From Marinarcus sediminis (GTDB lineage: Bacteria > Campylobacterota > Campylobacteria > Campylobacterales > Arcobacteraceae), in NCBI RefSeq assembly GCF_048571275.1, contig NZ_CP182357.1:2418001-2482000 (forward strand): DNA of 64,000 nucleotides, in the 5' to 3' direction. The notes under the pieces are model-generated. The model saw nothing but the letters and a program-made list of their open reading frames with translations, was not told the origin of the DNA and did not search any database. Positions 18,346 to 26,961 of the stretch are shown piece by piece. Position 1 is the first letter of the stretch. Each line of letters starts with the position of its first letter. The position numbers and the translations under genes are program-made.

Positions 18346-20259
18346 ATGAAAATACGAAAAGATGAGAGGAATATTTTAAAATTTTTAAAATTTTCACCGC
18401 CTATTATTACCCTTTCATTTTCAGTTCTTGTTATAGGAACGATTTATTTAATCAATCAATATAACTTCAATAAAGAGATAAAAAATCTCAAAAAAGAGTT
18501 GACTCTGCAAAATAAGAATTTGATAAAAGAAGAGGTTTTAAGAGTTTACGACTATATCCAATATCAAAAAGAAGATACTCAACGACTGCTCAAACAAAAC
18601 ATTAAAGAGAATGTCCAAATTGCCTCCAACATTATTTCGAATATTACTCAATCAAATATAGACCCAAAAATCACCAAAAATCTTATCAAAAAAAGTTTAA
18701 AAACATTAAAATTTAATTCTGAAATGGGCTATTTCTTTATTATCTCTAAATCAGGGAAAATTATACTTCAGCCAAATTTTCCTGAACTTGAAAATACCAA
18801 TGTATTTAAGCTTAAAAACACAGATGAAAAATATTTTTTAACAAAGATGGTTTTAATGATGCAAAAGACCGATGAAACTTTTTTTGAATGGAATTGGTAC
18901 AAGCCCCATTCATCAATTAAAGAGAAAAAGATTGGTTATTTGAAAAATTTAGAAGGCACAGATTGGTTTATAGGGAGCGGTTACTACTATGACGATTTTA
19001 AAGAGCATGTAAAAACAGACATACTTCATTTTACAAGCAATATTAAGTTTGGGAAAAAAGGGTTTATTTTTATCTTAGATGACACAGGCACCGTGCTTCT
19101 TCATTCAAATAAATCATTCATAGGAAGAAATGACTTATATATTCAGAATAAATTTGGCGAATATTTTATTCAAGATATGATTAACATAGCAAAAAAGGGA
19201 GAGGGGTTTATTACCTATTCTACAGCAGATACTTCATCAATTGAAGCAACAAAAACCTCTTTTGTCAAAGGCGTGAATGATTGGGGATTTTTATTGGGTG
19301 CAGGATTTTTTGAAGAAGATTTAAACAGTAAAGTCGCATACAAGAAAAAAATACTCAACGACGCCAATAACAAATATATTTTTAATTTAATGATGATAAG
19401 TATATCAATGACCGTTATTTTAACGTTCATCTCTTTGTATGTTTCACACATTATCCAAAATATTTTTTTAAAATATAAAAACAAAATATCCAAAGAAGTC
19501 AAAAAAAATCAACAAAAAGATGTCCTACTGGCACAACAATCAAAGATGGCAGCCATGGGAGAGATGATAGGGAATATAGCCCACCAATGGAGACAACCTC
19601 TTTCAACCATTACAACTGCAGCTTCTGGCATTCATTTAAAACATGAATTTGGCACGTTAAATGATGAAGAGTTTTTGGCCTTTACAAAAATAATCAATGA
19701 AAATGCACAATACCTTTCTCATACCATCAATGACTTTAAAGAGTTTTTTAACCCACATAAAATCAAAGAGACCTTTACAATAGAAGATGCCATAGATAAA
19801 ACGTTAAACATTGTTTCCGCGCAATTTAACAGTCATGCAATTACAGTGATTAAAAATATTGCTCACATTGAAATATTGGGCTTAAAAAATGAACTGATGC
19901 AAGTTATTATCAATATTTTAAACAATGCCAGAGATGCCCTTGAAGAAGAAAAAATAGAAAAAAAACTGATACTGATTGATGTTTACAGTAAAAATCATTC
20001 TCTCTATATCTCAATACATGACAATGCCAAAGGCATTAAACAAGAGAATATCGCCCGAATCTTTGAACCTTATTTCTCAACGAAATTCAAATCCAAAGGG
20101 ATTGGTATTGGGCTTTATATGAGTTATGAAATCATAACAAAACATATGAATGGAACCATTGTTGTTCATAATAATCATTTCACCTATGAAAATGAAGATT
20201 TCTTAGGTGCACAATTTATTATTTCAATTCCTTTAGATAAAGATCAAAAAAAGCAGTGA
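18346..20259 (+). CDS. sensor histidine kinase with tandem periplasmic Cache domains
   Basis: A 637-residue membrane sensor kinase. Order: membrane helix (about 18-36), two Cache_2-type periplasmic sensing repeats (YFFIISKSGKI to WFIGSGYYYDDF, then GFIFILDDTGT to WGFLLGAGFFEEDL), second membrane helix (about 345-368), dimerisation domain with the H-box NIAHQWRQPLS (phospho-His at about 413), and an ATPase domain ending in GIGIGLYM. The ATP-site G1 box reads DNAKGI, a departure from the DNGGGI or DNAGGI of its paralogues. No response regulator adjoins. It is a paralogue of the kinases at 28.1 and 31.3 kb. Such Cache domains usually bind small carboxylates or similar solutes. Confidence 0.92.
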   Translation: MKIRKDERNILKFLKFSPPIITLSFSVLVIGTIYLINQYNFNKEIKNLKKELTLQNKNLIKEEVLRVYDYIQYQKEDTQRLLKQNIKENVQIASNIISNITQSNIDPKITKNLIKKSLKTLKFNSEMGYFFIISKSGKIILQPNFPELENTNVFKLKNTDEKYFLTKMVLMMQKTDETFFEWNWYKPHSSIKEKKIGYLKNLEGTDWFIGSGYYYDDFKEHVKTDILHFTSNIKFGKKGFIFILDDTGTVLLHSNKSFIGRNDLYIQNKFGEYFIQDMINIAKKGEGFITYSTADTSSIEATKTSFVKGVNDWGFLLGAGFFEEDLNSKVAYKKKILNDANNKYIFNLMMISISMTVILTFISLYVSHIIQNIFLKYKNKISKEVKKNQQKDVLLAQQSKMAAMGEMIGNIAHQWRQPLSTITTAASGIHLKHEFGTLNDEEFLAFTKIINENAQYLSHTINDFKEFFNPHKIKETFTIEDAIDKTLNIVSAQFNSHAITVIKNIAHIEILGLKNELMQVIINILNNARDALEEEKIEKKLILIDVYSKNHSLYISIHDNAKGIKQENIARIFEPYFSTKFKSKGIGIGLYMSYEIITKHMNGTIVVHNNHFTYENEDFLGAQFIISIPLDKDQKKQ

Positions 20260-20266
20260 CCACATT

Positions 20267-20902
20267 TTGAAAAAATATATTTTATTTGATAATGATGGCG
20301 TATTGGTCGAAACCGAAATTTGGTACTTCAGAGCCAATGAAAAAATACTCAAAGAGGAATTAAATATCACCCTTGAACTTCCTTTGTATTTAGAGATAAT
20401 GACACGCGGTGGCAGTGCTTGGGAAATTGCCCAAGCACAAGGAATTAAAAACTCCATTATAGAAAAGTGCCGACACAAAAGAGATGCACTCTATCAGCAC
20501 TATTTAAAAACCGAAAACATCACCATTGATTATGTGCAAGAGATTTTAAACTATTTATCTCAAACGTATAAAATGGGCATTGTTACAACTTCACGTCGAG
20601 TTGATTTTGATTTAATTCATCACAACAGAGGAATTGTTGACTTTATGGATTTTACACTTTGTGTTGAGGAGTATGCAAAAGCAAAACCCCATCCCGATCC
20701 TTACCTTGCAGGATTAAAAAAATTCAATGCAAAAGCAGATGAAGCCATAGTTGTTGAAGACTCACAAAGAGGTTTAGACTCTGCATTTGCTGCTAAGATT
20801 GATTGTGTCATTGTCAAAAATGAATTTACAAAAAACAATGACTTTTCAAAAGCAAAATATTTCATTGATTCCTTAAACGAGTTAAAACAACTCCTTTCGT
20901 AA
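20267..20902 (+). CDS. HAD-superfamily phosphatase (phosphoglycolate phosphatase / beta-phosphoglucomutase-like)
   Basis: A 211-residue HAD hydrolase with motif I FDNDGVLVETE (nucleophile Asp8, general acid Asp10), motif II around VTTSRR and motif IV VVEDSQRGLDSA. A helical cap domain follows motif I, as in subfamily IA. The apparent start is TTG, 7 bases after the histidine kinase stop codon; no ATG is available before motif I, so it is probably translated by coupling to the kinase gene. The substrate cannot be predicted from these motifs. Confidence 0.85.
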   Translation: MKKYILFDNDGVLVETEIWYFRANEKILKEELNITLELPLYLEIMTRGGSAWEIAQAQGIKNSIIEKCRHKRDALYQHYLKTENITIDYVQEILNYLSQTYKMGIVTTSRRVDFDLIHHNRGIVDFMDFTLCVEEYAKAKPHPDPYLAGLKKFNAKADEAIVVEDSQRGLDSAFAAKIDCVIVKNEFTKNNDFSKAKYFIDSLNELKQLLS

Positions 20903-20967
20903 TAAGTAAGCTTTCTTATGGATAAGATTGGATAAAATAGCGATAATTAAAACAAAGGGCGACTCAA

Positions 20968-21711
20968 ATGCAATATTTTGGTACATTAGAGACTAAGTAT
21001 GAAGAGGTATTTTTAACATCGAGTTATTTGTACTTTAACAAAGAAAATGAAGAGATTACTTCTAAAGAGTTAAAAGAGATGCTCAACAATGGTAAAAGCA
21101 GAAAAAAACACATTGCGGGTACAATCTTTTTTTATAATCCAAATGTTACACCTGTCGGATATGACTCAAACCATTTCTTACTCGATCAAGAGTTTGATGA
21201 TTTTGGAAAAATAGTAGAATTAAAAATAGAAAATGCCATCACAATATTCAAAAATGCCATCAAACATTGTGAAGGTCAAATTGTTGAAATCAAAAATTTA
21301 TTTAATTTAAATGAAAAAAATATCAATGCTTCAACGCTACTGATGAAATTCAATCTGGATTTAGAGAAATATAACTCAAGTTTAAATACTGAATTTGATC
21401 GAGACATCATGTATCAAGATGCACAAAATCTTATTCCCAATGGGAAATTTGTCTTTTTTGCTTGGGGAGATAAAATTAATTCAAAAGAGTTCTCTTACAT
21501 TTGTGATTATGCCAAAGCAATTTATGAAAACACTGTAAAGCTTGGGAAAAAAGTGGCTTTTGCTTATAAAAAAGAGCGTTCATTGGAGGGATCAATTGAA
21601 CAACTCCAATTCTCTGCACCCATGGAAAACATAAAATATAAAACTGCCATTACCAATGCAATTAAAGACTCTTTTAAAAGCAATCCTCCTCTGCCAACGC
21701 CTTACGAATAA
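20968..21711 (+). CDS. conserved hypothetical protein
   Basis: A 247-residue soluble protein with an AAAGGG ribosome site before its ATG. It is rich in Lys, Asn and Glu and has no membrane segment or known catalytic motif. The C-terminal part contains FVFFAWGDKINSKEF followed by a helix and KVAFAYKKERS, loosely reminiscent of the DUF1643 family, but I would not assign it on that. It stands between the HAD phosphatase gene and a ferritin-like gene, without clear functional link. Confidence 0.7.
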   Translation: MQYFGTLETKYEEVFLTSSYLYFNKENEEITSKELKEMLNNGKSRKKHIAGTIFFYNPNVTPVGYDSNHFLLDQEFDDFGKIVELKIENAITIFKNAIKHCEGQIVEIKNLFNLNEKNINASTLLMKFNLDLEKYNSSLNTEFDRDIMYQDAQNLIPNGKFVFFAWGDKINSKEFSYICDYAKAIYENTVKLGKKVAFAYKKERSLEGSIEQLQFSAPMENIKYKTAITNAIKDSFKSNPPLPTPYE

Positions 21712-21720
21712 GAAATCAAA

Positions 21721-21750
21721 CAGTTATTTAATCGATTTGTTAAATAACTG
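21721..21750 (+). terminator. stem-loop after the hypothetical gene at 20968
   Basis: CAGTTATTTAA and TTAAATAACTG form a perfect 11-base stem with an 8-base loop, 9 bases after the stop codon. No T-run follows, so it may act as a weak terminator or an mRNA-end stabiliser. Confidence 0.45.
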
Positions 21751-21818
21751 AAAACAATCTATTGACTTATGGTTTTTTCTTAGCTAAGATTTAAATAAAC
21801 AGTTTTAAAGGAGAAGCA

Positions 21819-22286
21819 ATGAACGTTTATGATTATGCAATGAAAGTTGAAAAAGATGGAGAAGCTTACTATCGAGAATTGGCTTTAAAATCTCCCAATA
21901 ATGGTTTAAAAAGAGTATTTAATATCTTAGCAGAAGCAGAGGTCAAACACTATAATGTTTTTAAAAGCATGAGAGATAAAGATGGGCAAGATATTAACAC
22001 ATTGGACATTTCAACCGATACAAAAACAATTTTTGAAACACTCAGTTCTGAAAAAAATAGCACGGATTTTAGCCTAGATGAGATTAAATTTTATGAAGAT
22101 GCCATAAAAAGAGAGGAGGACTCTTTTCAATTTTATGCAGATAAAGCCAAAGAGTTAAGCGATGAAGATGAGAAAAAAATATTTTTGCAAATTGCTCAAG
22201 AAGAGATTAAACATAAAGAAGTATTAGAAAATATTCTCTCATTTATCCAAGAACCCACAAACTGGGTTGCAAGCGCAGAGTTTTAG
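21819..22286 (+). CDS. ferritin-like / rubrerythrin-type di-iron protein
   Basis: A 155-residue four-helix protein with two duplicated iron-site helices pairs: EKDGEAYYREL with EAEVKHYNVF in the first half, and REEDSFQFYADKA with QEEIKHKEVLE in the second. These Glu and ExxH patterns are those of the rubrerythrin diiron domain. The C-terminal rubredoxin domain of classical rubrerythrin is absent. A role in peroxide defence or iron handling is likely in a microaerophile. AAAGGAG lies 8 bases before the ATG. Monocistronic, with a terminator directly after it. Confidence 0.88.
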   Translation: MNVYDYAMKVEKDGEAYYRELALKSPNNGLKRVFNILAEAEVKHYNVFKSMRDKDGQDINTLDISTDTKTIFETLSSEKNSTDFSLDEIKFYEDAIKREEDSFQFYADKAKELSDEDEKKIFLQIAQEEIKHKEVLENILSFIQEPTNWVASAEF

Positions 22287-22314
22287 ATAAAAATGGGAAC
22301 TTCCCATTTTATCT
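22285..22314. terminator. bidirectional terminator between ferritin-like gene and 22324 gene
   Basis: AGATAAAAATGGGAA pairs with TTCCCATTTTATCT (one bulged A) between two convergent genes; the A- and T-rich flanks serve both directions. Confidence 0.75.
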
Positions 22315-22323
22315 GAATGAAGA

Positions 22324-22764
22324 CTACTTTACATTATTGGCATAATACTCTTTTAACTCATTTATAGCATCTGAATTTTCCAAATAACCAATCATATTAT
22401 CAATAGGTATACCAAAAGAAGGGTATCGACTGAGCTCTTTGATATTGGAATAAACAATTGAAAAACAAAATGATTTTTCCATCTCTTTTCGTGCAAGAAG
22501 GATATATTTCTCTTTTTTATAATCCAAAAATATTTTTGCATTGACAATCAGTTCGGCTGAAAGATAAGCAACAGATGCATAGGCATGAAAAATAACCATA
22601 ACATGCTCTAAAGGGTACTCCTCTGTACAAAATGGTTTTATTCTGTTTTCAAGTGTAGCGATATTATTTAAAGTAATTAACGATTGAGTATCATCTTCTG
22701 AAATATCTTTCCAAATATCTAAAAAGTTCAATTTTAATTGCTGAACACTTTCAATTTTTACCAT
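22324..22764 (-). CDS. hypothetical protein
   Basis: A 146-residue predicted helical, soluble protein, no family recognised. It has no signal peptide or Cys motif. Convergent with the ferritin-like gene. The ribosome site is weak (AAGG about 12 bases before the ATG). Codon use looks like that of its neighbours, so it is probably a lineage-specific native gene. Confidence 0.6.
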   Translation of the reverse strand: MVKIESVQQLKLNFLDIWKDISEDDTQSLITLNNIATLENRIKPFCTEEYPLEHVMVIFHAYASVAYLSAELIVNAKIFLDYKKEKYILLARKEMEKSFCFSIVYSNIKELSRYPSFGIPIDNMIGYLENSDAINELKEYYANNVK

Positions 22765-22917
22765 TATTTTTAAAACCTTTAAAATTCTTAATTGTAGGGT
22801 ATATTATTTTTTGTTAAATAGCAATTAATTTAAAAAAAAATCTTAATAAAAATTCAAACTCTTTACCCTGATTTTAAATTTGACTCTAAATCAAAAAAAA
22901 CGTTTTGAATTCTTGCA

Positions 22918-23262
22918 TTATTTCTTTAAACTGCCATCTAAATAATCGTGCGTTAAACAGTGCTCACATTTAATGATATTGTCATAATCCAATGTGCTCA
23001 TTTTCAAATCTTTAAACACTTCAGCAATATGCTTAATGGCAACTTCGTCAGCAGAATAAAGAATGGATTTTGTTCCCATATTTCCAGAAACAATATTGTT
23101 TGTTTTAGCAAGCACCTCTTCTAAATGGCTTTCCCAATATTTGAGCAGCTCTTCATTATCTTCTAAAGCATCAAATTTTTCATCCCATTTCAAACATAAA
23201 GAAGGCAAAAGTCCACACGTTTTTCTGTCATTAAAATCTATTGTTACGCCTTGCAGTTTCAT
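22918..23262 (-). CDS. hypothetical protein with scattered cysteines
   Basis: A 114-residue soluble protein preceded by a near-perfect ribosome site (AGGAGG, 6 bases before the ATG), which argues for high translation. Cys residues occur in RKTCGLLPSLCLKW near the start and KCEHCLTHDYLDG near the end. A CxxC followed by H close to the C-terminus could bind a metal, but the family is unknown to me. Confidence 0.65.
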   Translation of the reverse strand: MKLQGVTIDFNDRKTCGLLPSLCLKWDEKFDALEDNEELLKYWESHLEEVLAKTNNIVSGNMGTKSILYSADEVAIKHIAEVFKDLKMSTLDYDNIIKCEHCLTHDYLDGSLKK

Positions 23263-23353
23263 AATAAACCTCCTAAAATAATATCAAGAATATTAAAAAT
23301 TCCTATTTCATTCTCTGTAGTTTATTATAGCTAAATAATGGTATGAAGCACAT

Positions 23354-23647
23354 TTACATGGAGGCCAAATCAGAAATTATTTTTTTCACTTCTTCATCAT
23401 CAAAGAAGATATTATTGTGCAATTCATTATTGATTCTTTTTAACAACACACTTTTCTTTTGAGTTAAATGTTCTTTACTGTTTTGGTGTTCAACAACAAG
23501 GTCTCTCATTTGTTGTTTATACTTTTCAATAATCTCTGCTTTCGTTACAACAGTTGGTTTTGATTGCGTTTTTTTCGGATTGGCAAAGAGAATGAGTAAA
23601 ATGGCCATTAAGACTAAAATAATTAAAATAATATTGATATAATCCAT
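23354..23647 (-). CDS. small membrane-anchored coiled protein, unknown function
   Basis: 97 residues from the ATG at 23647, which has AAAGGAT upstream; a start at 23683 is less likely. One N-terminal membrane helix (IILIILVLMAILLILF) is followed by a charged helical, probably coiled-coil, region (KAEIIEKYKQQMRDLV) ending near VKKIISDLA. Topology suggests a cytoplasmic tail anchored in the inner membrane. No family recognised. Confidence 0.6.
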   Translation of the reverse strand: MDYINIILIILVLMAILLILFANPKKTQSKPTVVTKAEIIEKYKQQMRDLVVEHQNSKEHLTQKKSVLLKRINNELHNNIFFDDEEVKKIISDLASM

Positions 23648-23724
23648 AATTACAATCCTTTGATAGAGAGTTAAATTTATCAAAATAATTCTTTATAAAA
23701 AATAAAAAATCAATTTCTTTATTT

Positions 23725-23754
23725 AAGACATTTTTTATCCTATTTAGTTATAAT
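23725..23754 (+). promoter_or_regulatory. candidate promoter of a small RNA
   Basis: AAGACA (23725-23730) and a perfect TATAAT (23749-23754) are separated by 18 bases. No gene follows before the terminator at 23899-23933. Confidence 0.4.
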
Positions 23755-23760
23755 TATTTT

Positions 23761-23933
23761 GCATCTTATCAAAATGATAAATTGTATGCTTAATTTTCAA
23801 CAACAAACATAAAAAAAAGTTTCTCCCCTTATCTTTTTTTATGTGATATTGCCTTTTGGACAGTAAGGTACTATCGTAAACTCCTACAAAAAAAATTGAA
23901 AAAAAAGGAACATTTGCTTTGTTCCTTTTTTTT
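23761..23933 (+). ncRNA. possible small RNA, about 170 bases
   Basis: The 436-base gap between 23648 and 24083 holds a promoter-like element followed by about 140 bases without a convincing gene and then a strong intrinsic terminator. Only a 12-codon frame is present. The cheY promoter lies further downstream (23994-24008), so this unit appears independent. No known RNA family (6S, tmRNA, SRP) was recognised. The strand follows from the promoter; the terminator itself is symmetric. Confidence 0.35.
23899..23933. terminator. strong symmetric terminator upstream of cheY
   Basis: A run of A plus GGAACA pairs with TGTTCC plus a run of T to make a 14-base stem with a 7-base loop, a textbook terminator usable in both directions. 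No annotated gene ends here on either strand. Confidence 0.8.
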
Positions 23934-23993
23934 ATTCAGTGAAGAATTTTACAAATTTAAGAAAAATAATATTTTTATTAAGTTTTTAAATAT

Positions 23994-24008
23994 TATAATG
24001 CTATAATA
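23994..24008 (+). promoter_or_regulatory. cheY promoter -10 region
   Basis: Two overlapping-phase TATAAT boxes (23994-23999 and 24003-24008) lie about 80 bases before the cheY ATG in a very AT-rich stretch. Confidence 0.45.
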
Positions 24009-24083
24009 ATTACTTGTATGAATAAAATAGTTTTACTTTTATTTGTTTACAAAGTAAATACTTATCTTCCATTAGGAACAAGA

Positions 24084-24470
24084 ATGAATGTAAAAGTTAT
24101 GATAGTTGATGACAGTTCAACAATGAGACGAATCGTTTCAAGCGTAGTTAAACAAATTGGAATCGATGATGATTATATTGGATTAGCGGTTGATGGTATG
24201 GATGCATTAGGGCAACTAAAGTCTACTAAATATGATTTAGTTCTAACCGATTGGAACATGCCTAAAATGAATGGGCTTCAATTAGTAAAAAACCTTAGAA
24301 CACTTCCACGATATGCGACAACACCGATTTTAATGATTACAACTGAAGGTGGTAAATCAGAAGTTGTGACCGCTTTAAAAGCAGGTGTCAATAACTATAT
24401 TGTAAAACCATTTAGTGCCGAAACATTAAAAGCTAAACTTGAGCCTTTAATTAAGGATATGAAAAAATAG
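24084..24470 (+). CDS. cheY: chemotaxis response regulator CheY
   Basis: A single-domain, 128-residue receiver that carries the phosphoryl signal from CheA to the flagellar switch. Acidic pocket Asp9/Asp10, phospho-acceptor Asp56 in VLTDWNMPKMNG, the Thr in MITTEGG and the Lys in YIVKPF are all present. TDWNMPxMNG and the TTEGGK segment are characteristic of true CheY proteins. I use the ATG at 24084, preceded by AGGAA; the longer frame from 24018 adds residues foreign to the family. Monocistronic, with no chemotaxis genes next to it; the nearest chemoreceptor is at 35 kb. Confidence 0.95.
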   Translation: MNVKVMIVDDSSTMRRIVSSVVKQIGIDDDYIGLAVDGMDALGQLKSTKYDLVLTDWNMPKMNGLQLVKNLRTLPRYATTPILMITTEGGKSEVVTALKAGVNNYIVKPFSAETLKAKLEPLIKDMKK

Positions 24471-24496
24471 AAAAAAGGAAATCCTTTCTTCTATTT
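24465..24496. terminator. bidirectional terminator between cheY and the thiol-redox operon
   Basis: AATAGAA-AAAGGA and TCCTTT-TTCTATT form an interrupted stem between convergent stop codons, flanked by A and T runs. Confidence 0.65.
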
Positions 24497-25049
24497 ATTG
24501 ATTGATATAATTTACCAACACCTCTTCGTCAATAATCCCTATAAATTTTTGAACAAAAAACCCCTCTTTAGAAAAAAGAAATGATTCCGGTACTTTCTGA
24601 ACGTCTCCAAATACTCTTGTTGCAATGAAGTTATTGTCCCCTACTGTTACAGGAAATTTTATCTTATATTTTGAAATAAACTCATTTAACTCAGTTTTGT
24701 CTTTATCTTTTTCAAAAAGCACTCCAACAATTTCAAATTTGTCACCATACTTCTCATAGAGTCTATTAAGTAAAGGTATCTCTTTGATGCAAGGATTACA
24801 CCATGTAGCAAAAAAGTTTATCAGTACAATTTTCCCATTTAACGCTTTTGACAAAAGGATGTTATCACTCAAATTAATATCAATATTTTTCCCATCCAGT
24901 GTCGTTAAGATTAAGCCTTTTTCTGTATTGGTATTTACAGATATTCTCTTGTTTTCTTCAATGACTTGCGCTTTTTTTGTTTCACTGTTACACCCACTAA
25001 AAAGAGATAAAACACCCAACATAAACAAAGCAATCAAAATATTTTTCAT
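24495..25049 (-). CDS. TlpA-like thioredoxin-fold lipoprotein
   Basis: A periplasmic membrane-anchored thiol-disulfide protein of 184 residues. The lipobox LFSGC places the lipidated Cys at residue 20. The thioredoxin domain carries the redox motif W83-CNPC (84-87) in INFFATWCNPC and a cis-Pro segment near VPESFLF. TlpA/ResA-type proteins keep Cys pairs reduced, for example for cytochrome c assembly. It is the last of three genes with DsbA- and DsbB-like proteins, so the operon covers periplasmic thiol chemistry. Gap to the preceding gene is 8 bases. Confidence 0.9.
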   Translation of the reverse strand: MKNILIALFMLGVLSLFSGCNSETKKAQVIEENKRISVNTNTEKGLILTTLDGKNIDINLSDNILLSKALNGKIVLINFFATWCNPCIKEIPLLNRLYEKYGDKFEIVGVLFEKDKDKTELNEFISKYKIKFPVTVGDNNFIATRVFGDVQKVPESFLFSKEGFFVQKFIGIIDEEVLVNYINQ

Positions 25050-25057
25050 CGTTTCTC

Positions 25058-25702
25058 CTATTTATAAATTTCTGATTCAATGAGTTCGCTCAATGCTTTA
25101 TAACTCAATGTTTCTAAAGGTTTACCATTAACAAAAAGAGTAGGTGTACCTGTGACACCAAGTGTTTTTGCATCATCTTCATCCATTTGTAAATGTTGCA
25201 TCACAACTTCATCATTCAAATCTTTTTTTAATAACTCCATATCAATGCCTTCAACTTGCACCACATAATTCCAAATCAAATTGGGATTGTTGTTCTTAGA
25301 ATCTCCCCAAATAGCTTGAGATTGAAATAACGCTTCTAGCATTTCATTAAATTTACCTTGCTTTCTTGCGGCTTCAAGTATTTGAACTGCATTAGCAGCA
25401 TACTTATGAATGGGCAAATATCGAATCACCAATTGAATCTCTTTTTCATAATTGTAAAAAACTTTTTTCACGACAGGATAAAATTCTGCACACGCAATAC
25501 ATTGAGGGTCGATAAACTCAACCACGACTACATTTTTTGAATTTTCACCCATTTTTAAAGAGTAATCTCTCACATACGGAGGCAAATCACCTCTTCTATT
25601 TTCACTTACAGAAGAGGAGACTTGTTTATACGCAATACCCAACGCAATAAATAGTGCACATACTGCTACAATTACAAAAACAACAACACTTTTATTTTTC
25701 AT
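25058..25702 (-). CDS. DsbA/BdbD-like periplasmic thiol oxidoreductase
   Basis: A 214-residue thioredoxin-fold protein with an uncleaved-looking N-terminal signal anchor (about 5-26). The redox pair is C68-IA-C71 in FIDPQCIACAEF, and the cis-Pro loop is GVTGTPTLFVNG. This is the DsbA-like Thioredoxin_4 type (as in BdbD), which typically introduces disulfides in exported proteins. The start overlaps the DsbB-like gene by 11 bases. CIAC is an uncommon inner dipeptide, so its redox potential may differ from that of DsbA (CPHC). Confidence 0.88.
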   Translation of the reverse strand: MKNKSVVVFVIVAVCALFIALGIAYKQVSSSVSENRRGDLPPYVRDYSLKMGENSKNVVVVEFIDPQCIACAEFYPVVKKVFYNYEKEIQLVIRYLPIHKYAANAVQILEAARKQGKFNEMLEALFQSQAIWGDSKNNNPNLIWNYVVQVEGIDMELLKKDLNDEVVMQHLQMDEDDAKTLGVTGTPTLFVNGKPLETLSYKALSELIESEIYK

Positions 25703-26123
25703 TTTTCAAAACTCCTTTACGTCCAATAATTAATAAAATAAATAGAGCCAAATAACTCACTAAAGAGAGAAAAGGGATGGTAATAAAGCCAAACCAATTG
25801 ATGTACTCAGTTGAGCAAGGAACACCTTGTACACAAGGTAGAAGGGTTTCTGGTATGATTTTAAACATCAACAAATTATGATATACCGCAAAAAACAATC
25901 CAACGCTGACTAATGGCATAGCATATTTAAAAAGATGTTCATCGGGATACAATAAATGAAACAAAAAAATCAAAACCAAAGGGTAGAGAAATATTCTTTG
26001 ATACCAACACATACTGCAGGGTATAAAGTGCATAATTTCACTGAAAAAAAGACTGCCTAAAGTTGCAGTTAAGGCCAAAATAAAACAGAGTAATACAATA
26101 GGAGTTGAAATATTTTTTGTCAA
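25692..26123 (-). CDS. DsbB/BdbC-like disulfide bond formation membrane protein
   Basis: A 143-residue inner-membrane protein with four hydrophobic segments. It has the quinone-side motif PCSMCWYQR (Cys36, Cys39) and a second periplasmic Cys pair in LPCVQGVPC (about 96 and 102). It would re-oxidise the DsbA-like partner encoded next and pass electrons to quinone. The arrangement matches bdbC-bdbD pairs. The apparent start is TTG with AAGGA upstream. First gene of the three-gene operon. Confidence 0.9.
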   Translation of the reverse strand: MTKNISTPIVLLCFILALTATLGSLFFSEIMHFIPCSMCWYQRIFLYPLVLIFLFHLLYPDEHLFKYAMPLVSVGLFFAVYHNLLMFKIIPETLLPCVQGVPCSTEYINWFGFITIPFLSLVSYLALFILLIIGRKGVLKNEK

Positions 26124-26180
26124 ACGATTCCTTTTTTAAATGTTGCCAATTCTACCATCTCAGTGTGTAATTTTCGTGTA

Positions 26181-26939
26181 TTAAATCGTTTGTGCATTTT
26201 TTTGATCAATAAGCAGTTTTAACAATAAGGGATAATTTTTACTTTTTATTTGTTCAAACATTTGATTTCTCAATGCTATTTTAGATGATTTTTTTAATAC
26301 ATTCACAAACAATTTATTGGCACTTTTCAGCTCTTTATTGTTTGAAATAGACGCTTGCGATTTAATGAGAAAAATCAAATAATCGGTGATATAGGTTTGC
26401 ATAAACAGTACCAATTCACAAATCATATCTAAAGGCATTGTTACGACGTTATAATTTAATGCACTGCCTGTTTTGATTTGAGTTAAATGCGCAAAATAGT
26501 CATTAAATAAATCAATTAAAATTGATTTTTCACCTCTTTTATGTGCCATTTTAATCACTAAAATACAATCCCAAATGGCCGTGATAAACTCTTTGGCTTG
26601 ATTGACCAAATTACGATTTAAAAAGGTGTAATTGTCGTTTGTATGAGTATCAAGATTGGCATTTTCAAGCCGTTTAATATCCAAACCACTCAAAGTGGTC
26701 AAATGTTTTACTTTTTCTAAAAAATTCAGACTCAATGGGGCAAAAACAGACTCTTTGTAAAGATTAAAGAGTGTTTTTTCATCAATATACCCCTCTAAAG
26801 AGTCAGCAACATCACCTACATTGATTGTCATTTGTATATCTTTTAAATACTCTTTTGCATCAAGAAGTTCAGGACTTTCATGCCCTGTAGAGATAAAATA
26901 AACCGTATCAAAATCATTGGCAGTAAACTTTTTATTCAT
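26181..26939 (-). CDS. hypothetical protein
   Basis: A 252-residue, mostly helical soluble protein that I cannot assign. It has no signal sequence, no Cys cluster and no nucleotide-binding motif. A central hydrophobic stretch (MICELVLFMQTYITDYLIFLI) may be a buried helix or a membrane segment. It sits 22 bases downstream of corA in the same direction and is probably co-transcribed with it. Confidence 0.65.
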   Translation of the reverse strand: MNKKFTANDFDTVYFISTGHESPELLDAKEYLKDIQMTINVGDVADSLEGYIDEKTLFNLYKESVFAPLSLNFLEKVKHLTTLSGLDIKRLENANLDTHTNDNYTFLNRNLVNQAKEFITAIWDCILVIKMAHKRGEKSILIDLFNDYFAHLTQIKTGSALNYNVVTMPLDMICELVLFMQTYITDYLIFLIKSQASISNNKELKSANKLFVNVLKKSSKIALRNQMFEQIKSKNYPLLLKLLIDQKNAQTI

Positions 26940-26961
26940 ATATCAAACCTTATCTGAACTT

